Assembly: GCA_965277745.1 (NCBI GenBank)
Contig: OZ255837.1
Location: 2,108,001-2,172,000, forward strand
DNA length: 64,000 nt
From: G965277745 sp965277745
GTDB taxonomy: Bacteria; Pseudomonadota; Gammaproteobacteria; Cardiobacteriales; Cardiobacteriaceae
Direction: 5' to 3'
Shown: positions 26,126 to 33,623 of the stretch, one piece after another
Layout of the letters: every line of letters starts with the position of its first letter
Numbering within the stretch: the first letter of the stretch is position 1
Translations under genes and position numbers: made by a program
The notes under the pieces: model-generated
Told to the model about the DNA's origin: nothing
What the model saw: only the letters and a program-made list of their open reading frames with translations
Databases searched by the model: none

Positions 26126-26457
26126 AAACCATGAAAAACTGCCCTACCGAGACACCGCGAAGAGCGACCTCCCTGATTGAATACGAGAAAAATCAGGTGC
26201 TGAGCATGGCGCTTACCGATTCTCGGCATGTTCGGATCTCGCTTTTTACTTTCGCCGATGGCGAGATGGTCGGCAGAGAGTCCTACCCCGGTGACACCTT
26301 GTATCACCTGCTCGAAGGCGAAACGAAAATCACCTTGGATGATGAACGAAGTGTCCGCCTGAACACCGGGGAATTCTTCGCGGTAGCCGCCTGCACAAGC
26401 CATTCCATTGGCGGCGGCAAGGCGTTCAAAATGATGCAGATAACCCTCAACAGTTAA
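26122..26457 (+). CDS. Small cupin-domain protein, first of a tandem pair
   Basis: This 111-residue protein is a single cupin barrel. Motif 1 is reduced: PGDTLYHLLEGETKITL lacks the full metal-binding HxH pair. Motif 2 has LNTGEFFAVAACTSHSI with one histidine. Either a sparse metal site or plain small-ligand binding is possible. It is translationally coupled to the ATPase (ATGA) and resembles the next gene in layout, suggesting an ancient duplication. Its role is unknown; a link to uptake or processing of the transported ligand is inferred from context. Confidence 0.8.
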   Translation: MKTMKNCPTETPRRATSLIEYEKNQVLSMALTDSRHVRISLFTFADGEMVGRESYPGDTLYHLLEGETKITLDDERSVRLNTGEFFAVAACTSHSIGGGKAFKMMQITLNS

Positions 26458-26478
26458 ACGAAACGAAAAGGAAAAACA

Positions 26479-26820
26479 ATGAACACGCAATTGATTAAAA
26501 ATATCGAACCGGCAAAAGTCCACGATCTCGTCGAAATGATCGCGTATAAACCGGGAAAACTGGCGAGTCTCACCCTGGCACAGAAAAAAGGCGTCGGCAT
26601 GACGCTCTTCGCCATGGACAAAGGAGAAGGATTGAGTCCTCATCGCGCGCCCGGCGACGCTTTTGCACACGTCCTCGAGGGTCGCGCGGAAATTACCATC
26701 GACGGGCAGACGCAGCTGCTAAAGGCAGGACAAGTCATTGTCATGCCGGCCGATATCCCCCACGCCGTGCAAGCCGTGGAACAATGTAAATTTCTCCTCG
26801 TTCTGGTCAAATCCGAGTGA
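26479..26820 (+). CDS. Small cupin-domain protein, second of the pair
   Basis: The 113-residue product is another single cupin. The segment SPHRAPGDAFAHVLEGRAEITIDG contains two motif-1 histidines, and LKAGQVIVMPADIPHAVQAVE supplies the motif-2 histidine, so it keeps a better metal-binding set than its neighbour. A Shine-Dalgarno-like AAAAGGAAAAA precedes the ATG. It is the last gene of the tight transport run; DUF364 follows 90 bases later. Function unknown. Confidence 0.82.
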   Translation: MNTQLIKNIEPAKVHDLVEMIAYKPGKLASLTLAQKKGVGMTLFAMDKGEGLSPHRAPGDAFAHVLEGRAEITIDGQTQLLKAGQVIVMPADIPHAVQAVEQCKFLLVLVKSE

Positions 26821-26910
26821 GTCTATGTTGCCTGCGGCAACTGGAATGAGCTTTTTCTGGCACTTATCGCAGTGATAATGTAAATACTTCCATAGGACAA
26901 AGGCATCCTC

Positions 26911-27957
26911 ATGAATCGTTTCCCCTCAGCCGTTTCCGATAAACTCTGTGGATATGTCGCGGTCGATATCAGTGAGGAAGAAAAAAAACGCCATTTTGAC
27001 CATACCTTGAGGCAACTGCGCTCCTTAGGCTGGGAAATTGGCGGTAAGGATAGTCACATCGAACTTGCCGCAGCGGACAGCGTGGATGTGCAAACCCTGG
27101 AAAAAGCGACGATCATTCGCTGCGAAACCAAAGAAGAAAGCGAACGCTTCAAGGCGATCAGTGTTAACGCATACACCCTCCTGACCCGTTTGGGTGGCGG
27201 CGAAATGGAACGGATCCTGGCGCAGAGTGTCGAAGAGAATGTAATCATCGACAAAGTGACGGTCGGTTTGAACTGGACGATGGTGCGCGCGGGTGAGTTT
27301 TGCGGCATTGCCCGCAGCCCCGCCCGCGGCACCGAAGGCGCGCGCACGATTCGCCCCGAAGAAGGTTTCCTCGGCAAAAACCTCAAACAGATTGCCACTT
27401 CCCTGTGTTCGGCCGACCCCCTGCAGCGGTCATTGGGACTCGCGGCCGTAAATGCCTACTGGAACCGGCCTCGGCCACTCGACGAGACGAAAAAGCGGAT
27501 GCGGGAGAACGGCGGCTTTTCTGCCCTAACCCCGCCTGGCGATGGTCTTGTCATTGTCGGCGGGTTTCGCGGCGCAGCGCAGAGATTGCCCGCCGCCCGC
27601 ATCATAGAACGCGAACCGAAGCCGGGAGATATTCCCGTTGCCGAGTCGGGGATGGCTTTTGCCCAGGCAAAACGATTGGCGATTACCGCGCAAACCCTGA
27701 TGAACGGCAGCCTCGAGCCGATCCTCAAATCCAGTCAAATGGTTTCCCACCGTATGTTGATAGGACCAAGCGCACCTCTTTGCCCCCGGCTTTTCGACTA
27801 TGGTCTCGACGAAATCAGCGGCGCGGTGGTGATCGATCCCGAAGCGACAGAACGATTCATCCTCGAAACCGGCACGATGATCATGCTCGATCATCTGATG
27901 AAAACAATCTATCTCCACTCGCCAAACGCCTCGATCCAGGGAGGGGAAATTTCCTGA
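26911..27957 (+). CDS. DUF364/DUF4213 putative heavy-metal chelation protein
   Basis: The 348-residue protein ends in a DUF364-type domain: AKRLAITAQTLMNGSLEPIL followed by MLIGPSAPLCPRLFDYGLDEISGAVVIDPE, the strand-loop pattern that gives the family its putative metal-chelation label. The N-terminal half has a DUF4213-like segment with VTVGLNWTMVRAGEFCGIARSP. Such proteins often sit beside ABC importers for metals or metal-binding ligands, which agrees with the genes upstream. No enzyme activity is established for the family that I can cite. The substrate is unknown. Confidence 0.7.
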   Translation: MNRFPSAVSDKLCGYVAVDISEEEKKRHFDHTLRQLRSLGWEIGGKDSHIELAAADSVDVQTLEKATIIRCETKEESERFKAISVNAYTLLTRLGGGEMERILAQSVEENVIIDKVTVGLNWTMVRAGEFCGIARSPARGTEGARTIRPEEGFLGKNLKQIATSLCSADPLQRSLGLAAVNAYWNRPRPLDETKKRMRENGGFSALTPPGDGLVIVGGFRGAAQRLPAARIIEREPKPGDIPVAESGMAFAQAKRLAITAQTLMNGSLEPILKSSQMVSHRMLIGPSAPLCPRLFDYGLDEISGAVVIDPEATERFILETGTMIMLDHLMKTIYLHSPNASIQGGEIS

Positions 27958-28317
27958 CGGGGCGAGTTTTGCATATCCTTGAGGGGGCGCGGAATTTGAC
28001 ATAACCTCGGCGAGGGGCGACACCGTCGTTGCCGTACCGCTCGTGTCAAGACACGATAAAAATCACGATTATTGCTTGGGTTCCGAGTTGTTTGCGCCCC
28101 GGCAAAATGGAAAAGTCATTGGCACAGGGCGTTGCAGGTGGTACATTGTCGCAAAAATGAGTGTCGCTGTGAGCGGACTGTAAGATGATGTGAGAAAGCT
28201 TTGCGTCATTGCAGGCAATATCGGCCCTCTGCGGCAATGATCATGATTTTTCTCGCCAAAGGCGTCCGACAGCGATGAAAAACACAGGTTCCTGTTGCAA
28301 CGGAAGGAAGGGAGCGC
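27958..28317 (+). other. Intergenic region, no gene recognised
   Basis: I see no convincing coding sequence on either strand in these 360 bases. In particular there is no ccmA upstream of the orphan ccmB. A Shine-Dalgarno-like GGAAGGAAGGGAG lies just before the ccmB start. Confidence 0.6.
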
Positions 28318-28980
28318 ATGTTCGATTTGCTCATTCGCCGAGAATTGCGTAATTATTTACGCGATCCGCAGCGCCTTTTTCAGCCTCCCCTGTTTTTCGT
28401 CCTCACCATCTGCCTTTTTCCGATCGCCCTAGGGATGGACGCGAACTTGCTTTTGAAAAGCGCGCCCGCGGCCCTGTGGGTCCCGCTGATGCTTTCCTGT
28501 CTACTCGCCGCCGCCAATCTGTTCGAAGAAGATTACGCAAACGGCATGCTCACGCAGGATGCCATCCATTTGCCAGATCTTTGGCTCTTGATTCTCGCGA
28601 AAGTACTCGCCGTGTGGCTATCCTTCTTCCTGCCATTTGCGATCTTGCTGCCCCTGACAGGGACGATCCTTGGCATCGCGTTGACACGATTGCCCGAAAT
28701 CGCCGCACAGACCGCGCTCGGCAGTTTCTCTTTCTCGATGATTGCCACCTTGGGGGCCGTGCTCACTCTAAATCGCAGAGGGAATACCTTCCTGCAATTT
28801 CTCATCGTGATTCCGTTTTATCTGCCACTGCTGATGATCGCCAGCAACGCCACGCGCAACCTCCTCATCGGTCTGCCCGTCAGTGGTGAACGCGCGTTGC
28901 TCGGCGCTTTTGCCCTCTTTTCCGCCCTGAGCGTGATCCCGTTTTCGAGCCTTGCTTTGCGCACGCAATCGCTTGACTGA
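28318..28980 (+). CDS. ccmB: CcmB, heme exporter permease subunit (orphan)
   Basis: CcmB is the membrane subunit of the CcmABCD module in system I cytochrome c maturation. The 220-residue protein has the family start LLIRRELRNYLRDPQRLFQPPLFFVL and about six membrane helices. The LFEEDYANGMLTQDAI motif after the second helix and SVIPFSSLALR near the end also fit. It lacks ccmA upstream and ccmC downstream here, since lpxL follows on the other strand. A strong GGAAGGAAGGGAG precedes the ATG. Its partners must lie elsewhere if it is functional. Confidence 0.9.
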   Translation: MFDLLIRRELRNYLRDPQRLFQPPLFFVLTICLFPIALGMDANLLLKSAPAALWVPLMLSCLLAAANLFEEDYANGMLTQDAIHLPDLWLLILAKVLAVWLSFFLPFAILLPLTGTILGIALTRLPEIAAQTALGSFSFSMIATLGAVLTLNRRGNTFLQFLIVIPFYLPLLMIASNATRNLLIGLPVSGERALLGAFALFSALSVIPFSSLALRTQSLD

Positions 28981-29035
28981 TATCGCCTTTGTCGCTCGCT
29001 TTTACAGTGAAAGCTGGGATCGGCCTTGTCCCTTC

Positions 29036-29971
29036 CTATCCCCGTTTGGGGTAGACATTCCCCTCGCCTTCGGGGCGATTTTTGAAGCGACGGTGAACCC
29101 AGAAATACTGCTCTGGATGGAGACGAATTTCCGCTTCGTAGATCGCATTCACACGCGCCGCCACCGCCTCGTCGCTCTCTCCCGCCTGCGGCACGATCTC
29201 CGGCAACACCTTGACGACATACTGGCGCTGCGCGTCATCGCGCCAGATAAACACCGGTACCCATCTCGCGCCGGTATGGGCATGTAATTTCGGCAACACG
29301 TTCACCGAACAGGCGGAGATGCCGAAAAATGGGGCGAACACGCTCACCCGATAGCCCATGTCCTGATCGAGCGCGTACCAAAGATTACCACCGGACTTCA
29401 TGATCCGAAACACATGGCGCATATCCTTGAAATAAACCAATTCGGTCGCCGCGCGGCTTCGCTGGTATTTGATCCAGCGCTCGAAAAACGGATTTTTCAG
29501 TGGCCGGTACATCCCGGCACTATCGACATACCTGCCGAGCAGACGTACGCCAAGTTCCATCAACGTGCTATGCGAACCGATCAGGACGAGCGCCACCTCG
29601 GGATCTTCGATTAGGGCAATGGCCTTTGCATCGCCTTCGAAACGGGAAATGCGTGACAGGGATTTCTCCGACCAGAACCAGGCCATACCGGTTTCGATGA
29701 ACCCCTTGCCGACACTCTCGCTGAAACGTTGAACCAATTTCTTGCGCTGACGCTTGTTCAATTGCGCAAACGCGAGCCGTAAATTGGTCAGCGCGACCTG
29801 ACGACGGTGAGTGGCGAAGGAAAAGACACCCCTGCCCAACCAGCCACCTATAATCATTCTCGCCGCCCACGGCAGTTGCACGATCAGCCAGAGGACGGCC
29901 AAAAGCAACCAATATCCCCAAAATTTCGGGTGGTAGAGCGGCGTTTTTTCCTGCAAACTATCTTCTTTCAT
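29036..29971 (-). CDS. lpxL: Lipid A late acyltransferase, LpxL/HtrB type
   Basis: This 311-residue inner-membrane acyltransferase would add a secondary acyl chain to the lipid A precursor. It has an N-terminal membrane helix (about residues 18-36) and the HX4E catalytic motif at H134/E139 (GSHSTLMELG). MYRPLKNPFFERWIKYQRSR and ALDQDMGYRVSVFAPFFGI are further family blocks. The start at 29971 (MKEDSLQEK) is chosen by homology, although the frame stays open to 30259 inside the divergent maf gene. No good Shine-Dalgarno is visible. LpxL, LpxM and LpxP cannot be separated from sequence alone. Confidence 0.88.
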   Translation of the reverse strand: MKEDSLQEKTPLYHPKFWGYWLLLAVLWLIVQLPWAARMIIGGWLGRGVFSFATHRRQVALTNLRLAFAQLNKRQRKKLVQRFSESVGKGFIETGMAWFWSEKSLSRISRFEGDAKAIALIEDPEVALVLIGSHSTLMELGVRLLGRYVDSAGMYRPLKNPFFERWIKYQRSRAATELVYFKDMRHVFRIMKSGGNLWYALDQDMGYRVSVFAPFFGISACSVNVLPKLHAHTGARWVPVFIWRDDAQRQYVVKVLPEIVPQAGESDEAVAARVNAIYEAEIRLHPEQYFWVHRRFKNRPEGEGNVYPKRG

Positions 29972-29992
29972 CGGCCAAGCAAAGGGGGAAAC

Positions 29993-30622
29993 ATGGCGCT
30001 TATTCTCGCCTCTCGTTCGATCTTTCGCAAGACGATTCTCGAAAAAACCGGCATTGCGTTTTCCACCGCCGATCCGGCAGTAGACGAAACGCCACTGCCC
30101 GGTGAAACGGCTGCCGCGCTTGTCAAGCGCCTTGCCCTGCTCAAGGCCAAAGCGGTCGATGCAAACGCAAAAGATTACGTGATCGCAGCAGATCAAGTCG
30201 CCAGTGTAGACGGGGAAATCATCGGTAAACCGCACACACACGAAAACGCCATGGCGCAATTGCGTCGCTTTTCCGGCTGTCGTGTAGACTTTCTCACCGC
30301 GCTATGCCTGCGTCACGGAGAAACCTGCAAAATCCATGTCGAGCCCTTCCGGGTACATTTTCGCCCCCTCGACGAACGGGAAATCCGGGTTTACGTCACC
30401 CGCGAACAGCCGTTGCAAAGCGCTGGCAGCTTTCGCTGCGAAGAACTCGGCATCCTGCTTTTCGACCGTCTCGAAGGGCGTGATCCCAATGCGCTCGTCG
30501 GTCTGCCGCTTATCGCCTTGAATGGACTGTTCGCCGCCTACGGCGTCAATCTCCTGTGTGACGGCGAAACGCTTTTCGCACCCGCCGGTCAAGCGCTTCG
30601 CCCGCAAGTCTCGAGCAACTGA
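29993..30622 (+). CDS. maf: Maf-family nucleotide pyrophosphatase (YceF-like)
   Basis: The 209-residue protein belongs to the Maf/YceF group, which hydrolyses non-canonical or methylated nucleoside triphosphates such as 7-methyl-GTP. It starts LILASRSIFRKTILEKTGIAF, matching the family's SxxR..L start. AADQVASVDGEIIGKPHT carries the catalytic aspartate, and SAGSFRCEELGILLFDRLEG follows. AAGGGGG-type AAAGGGGGAA is a strong ribosome site before the 29993 ATG. Its 3' end overlaps rluC by 34 bases in opposite orientation; in E. coli yceF also neighbours rluC. Confidence 0.9.
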   Translation: MALILASRSIFRKTILEKTGIAFSTADPAVDETPLPGETAAALVKRLALLKAKAVDANAKDYVIAADQVASVDGEIIGKPHTHENAMAQLRRFSGCRVDFLTALCLRHGETCKIHVEPFRVHFRPLDEREIRVYVTREQPLQSAGSFRCEELGILLFDRLEGRDPNALVGLPLIALNGLFAAYGVNLLCDGETLFAPAGQALRPQVSSN

Positions 30623-31548
30623 CGGGCTGCCCGTGGAAGTGGTGCTTGCGCCGAAATGCGTCGTCCCTCGTAGCGAAAATGGGTTTCTCTGGCATGGAGA
30701 AACATGCCGCGAAACCCCTGCGAGCGTATGGATTCATTGAAAGCCGGATCGCCGTATTTGCGATCCCCGGCGACCGGGTGCCCGGCAAAAGCCACGGAAA
30801 CGCGAATCTGATGGGTTCGTCCGGTGTCGAGCGAGATTTCGAGCAGCGTCGTCTCGGTGAAGCGGCGCAGGATACGAAAATAGGTGTGCGCGTAAAGACC
30901 TTCTTTACCCACCGTTATCCGATGCTCTCCTCCCCGCGTCGTCTTGTGTAAATGCAAAGTGATTTCCGTCACTCGTCGATCCCATTCTCCGCAAACCAGC
31001 GCCCAGTAGCGCTTTTTCACGCCGCTATCTTTCATCAGCGCCTGAAATCCAGCAAGGGCGCGACGGTTCTTGCCAAGCACCAGTACGCCGGAAGTCTCTC
31101 TATCCAGGCGATGCGCCAGTTCGGCGTACTGCTCCCCCCAGATTCGGCGTACTGTGTCGATGACCCCGAAACGGCAGGCGCTACCGCCGTGCACCGCGAT
31201 ACCCGCCGGTTTGTCGAGGATGAGAAAATCCGCGTCTTCATAGAGCACGGAGCGGGCGATCCGCTGCCGCCAGTAGAGCGGCACATCGACCTCTTCACGC
31301 GCCGCATCAACAATCGGCGGCAGACGCAGCACATCGCCCTTGGATAATTTGACGACCGGCCTCACCCGCTTCTTGTTAAGGCGTACTTCGCCCTTGCGCA
31401 ACATCCGATACACCCGGCTTTTCGGCAATCCCGGATAGCGTTTGCGCAAGAAATTATCCACCCGCTGCCCACTGTCGCGCGCGCCGATTTCGATAAAATG
31501 GACGCGGGCGCTGTCGGCAACATTCACCTCGTTTTTCCGAGATTTCAT
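30589..31548 (-). CDS. rluC: RluC, 23S rRNA pseudouridine synthase
   Basis: RluC isomerises uridines 955, 2504 and 2580 of 23S rRNA in E. coli. The 319-residue product has an S4 RNA-binding domain (about residues 28-80, GQRVDNFLRKRYPGLPKSRV). The RsuA/RluA catalytic domain carries HRLDRETSG, with the catalytic aspartate at 149. DTGRTHQIRVSVAFAGHPVAGD is the conserved C-terminal block. Specificity for RluC over RluA/RluD is inferred from the S4 domain and the maf neighbour. Its start lies about 58 bases from the end of an IS element, so its native promoter may be lost or replaced. Confidence 0.93.
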   Translation of the reverse strand: MKSRKNEVNVADSARVHFIEIGARDSGQRVDNFLRKRYPGLPKSRVYRMLRKGEVRLNKKRVRPVVKLSKGDVLRLPPIVDAAREEVDVPLYWRQRIARSVLYEDADFLILDKPAGIAVHGGSACRFGVIDTVRRIWGEQYAELAHRLDRETSGVLVLGKNRRALAGFQALMKDSGVKKRYWALVCGEWDRRVTEITLHLHKTTRGGEHRITVGKEGLYAHTYFRILRRFTETTLLEISLDTGRTHQIRVSVAFAGHPVAGDRKYGDPAFNESIRSQGFRGMFLHARETHFRYEGRRISAQAPLPRAARQLLETCGRSA

Positions 31549-31605
31549 CTTAGCCCGGCACGACCACGCGGACAGTGCCGTTGTCGAGGTCTTTCCTGTT
31601 CGCTA

Positions 31606-32374
31606 AAGCTTGTTGACACTGATCCTATCGATGATAAGGGGAAATTTGATGAATGCTTTGAACATGATATCAAGTTTCTCAAAGCGAGAAAATATCCGTC
31701 TAAAGCCTTCAATCCGCGAAAAAGACGCTCGATTTCATTACGTCGTTTGTAAATCTCTTTGTCATACTGCCAAGACTTCACGCGATTTGATTTGGGAGGA
31801 ACGACAGGCTTAAAACCAAAGTCAAGCGCAAGTCGGCGCGTCTCGTCTCCCTCATAAGCACAAGCCATCACCAAGGGCAGGTTTTGTCGCCGATCGACCC
31901 AATCAGACAATAACTTTCGTCCTTCAACACCATCATGCGCATTGCCTGGGGAAAAGCTCAATCTCAGAGCGCATCTGTCATTGGCGGATAGCAGATGAAT
32001 TTTTGTGGTTAAGCCACCTCTTGACTTGCCAATCGACTGTGGGCCGTTTTTTTTAATGCCCCCATGGCATCGGGGTGCACTTTGATCGATGTGCTATCCA
32101 AACCAAGACAATCGATGCGGATACGGATGATGTGATGTCTCTGAAGGGCTTCGAACAGACGGTCTAAAACACCGTTTTCCGCCCAACGGCGAATACGCAC
32201 GTAAATCGTGTTCCAATTGCCGAATTCTCTGGGTAAAGCCCGCCATTTACAGCCATTCTCAGCGACATACAAAACGGCGTTGATCAGGGTCGGATTCGCT
32301 ATCGATACCTTACCGCGCTGAACGGGAAGGTAAGGATGGAGTCATTGATATTGTTCTTGCGTAATGCTTTTCAT
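31606..32374 (-). pseudogene. IS5-family (IS427 group) transposase, interrupted
   Basis: From the ATG at 32374 the frame reads MKSITQEQYQ, meets an in-frame TGA at 32344, and continues as LHPYLPVQRGKVS...YVAENGCKWRALPREFGNW, a standard IS427-group N-terminus. The frame then enters an A8 run (GCATTAAAAAAAACGG) at about 32049-32056. A minus-one slip there joins it to NGPQSIGKSRGGL...SFSPGNAHDG...VVPPKSNR...YKRRNEIERLF, the DDE C-terminal half. The A8 slip is probably the group's normal programmed frameshift. The TGA and a C-terminus that runs beyond the element to 31545 suggest inactivation. Confidence 0.82.
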
Positions 32375-32423
32375 CTAAAGAGAATAACATCATTTGATTA
32401 AAAGAAATAATGTCAACACGCCC
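31606..32423 (-). mobile_element. IS427-like element (IS5 family), damaged
   Basis: An 818-bp element ends on the right with CGTGTTGACATTATTTC (read inward) and on the left with TGTTGACACTGATC, whose outer five bases have diverged. TA flanks both ends (31604-31605 and 32424-32425). It encodes a two-frame IS5-type transposase on the minus strand with an internal stop. Its right end adjoins an IS630 copy. A 307-bp deletion derivative of a related element lies at 39166. Confidence 0.85.
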
Positions 32424-32425
32424 TA

Positions 32426-33623
32426 GTCACCTGAATCTAAAGTTCGCCGCATGATGTTTGATCAGCACGTTGGCAAAAGCGCCTGACGGAGGCCAGGATT
32501 TCATCAGCAGATTTCGTCCATTTGAAAGGCTTTGGGTTCTCGTTGTGGCACTGAATGAATTTGGTGATATCGGCTTCCAGGGATTTGACAGAGGTATGCG
32601 CTCCCCGCTGTAACTGTTTGCGGGTGAGTTCGGCAAACCAACGCTCGACCTGATTGATCGATGATGCCGATGTGGGGGTGAAGTGGAGGTGGTAGCGCGG
32701 TCGGCGGGCGAGCCACGCTTTGACCTCCTTGGTTTTGTGGGTGGCGTAATTGTCCATGATGATATGGATATCCAGATCATCGGGCATATTGGCGTCGATT
32801 TCCTTCAGAAAGGACAGAAACTCTTTGGCCCTGTGGCGCTTGTAGCATTTCCCGATCACAAAGCCGCTGGCCACGTCGAGAGCCGCGAACAGCGATGTCG
32901 TGCCATGACGCACATAATCGTGGGTCTGCCGTTCGGGGATGCCGGGGGCCATTGGCAGAATGGGTTGGGAGCGGTCCAATGCCTGGATCTGGCTCTTCTC
33001 GTCAACGGACAACACCAAGGCCCGGTTGGGCGGCGAGAGATAGAGGCCGACGATATCGCGAACCTTCTCGACGAACAAAGGGTCACTGGACAGTTTGAAG
33101 GTATCGCTGCGATGGGGTTGGAGGCCAAAGGCATTCCAAATGCGGCGGATCGTCGTGTGTGACAGGCCTGTTTCCTTCGCCATCGAACGGATGGACCAAT
33201 GGGTGGCGTTACGGGGCTTGCTGTGCAATGTCCGTTCAATGACCGCCGCGACCTGATCGTCTTCAACTGTGCGCGGGCGGCCGGGGCGTGCCTCATCGAG
33301 AAGGCCGTCCACACGATCCTTGACGAACCGCCGCCGCCACTTGCCCACCGTGTGCTCGTGAAATCCGAGCTCGGCTCCAACCTCCTTGCTCGAAAGCCCG
33401 TCGGCGCAACGCAGGACCATCCGGCATCGATCGGAAAAAGAACGGGGAGTCCGGTGTCGCCGAACCTGACGCTCAAGGTAGTCACGCTCCTCAGAACTCA
33501 AAACCAATGGCGGTGATGGCCGCCCCTTTCTGCCTGGCATAAAACATCCTCCGGGATAGTCAAACCTCCCAGAGTCTATGTCTCCTCAATCAATTTATGA
33601 AGCGATTTTCAGTTCCATATGAC
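32426..33623 (-). mobile_element. IS630-family element, copy 1
   Basis: The 1198-bp element is bounded by GTCACCTGAATCTAAAG (left) and the complement of GTCATATGGAACTGAAAA (right), imperfect inverted repeats. A TA duplication lies at 32424-32425 and 33624-33625. Restoring the target gives CTAG, the site known to be preferred by IS630. It abuts the IS427-like element on the left and the gcvP stop codon on the right. Two nearly identical copies lie at 37966 and 57953. Confidence 0.93.
32437..33540 (-). CDS. IS630-family transposase, copy 1
   Basis: The 367-residue transposase has a two-part helix-turn-helix N-terminus (SKEVGAELGFHEHTVGKWRRR, then SMAKETGLSHTTIRRIW). The Tc1/mariner-like DDE core has D in LSVDEKSQ near residue 185, D in IIMDNYATH near 270, and E in NQVERWFAEL near 305. 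It is full length. It differs from the other copies at only a few residues, for example T in HRTPRSF, so all three are recent insertions. Confidence 0.93.
   Translation of the reverse strand: MPGRKGRPSPPLVLSSEERDYLERQVRRHRTPRSFSDRCRMVLRCADGLSSKEVGAELGFHEHTVGKWRRRFVKDRVDGLLDEARPGRPRTVEDDQVAAVIERTLHSKPRNATHWSIRSMAKETGLSHTTIRRIWNAFGLQPHRSDTFKLSSDPLFVEKVRDIVGLYLSPPNRALVLSVDEKSQIQALDRSQPILPMAPGIPERQTHDYVRHGTTSLFAALDVASGFVIGKCYKRHRAKEFLSFLKEIDANMPDDLDIHIIMDNYATHKTKEVKAWLARRPRYHLHFTPTSASSINQVERWFAELTRKQLQRGAHTSVKSLEADITKFIQCHNENPKPFKWTKSADEILASVRRFCQRADQTSCGEL

Noticed and set aside
29972..30259. An 96-residue N-terminal extension of lpxL
   Set aside because: The frame is open but lies entirely over the divergent maf gene; homology to LpxL starts at 29971.
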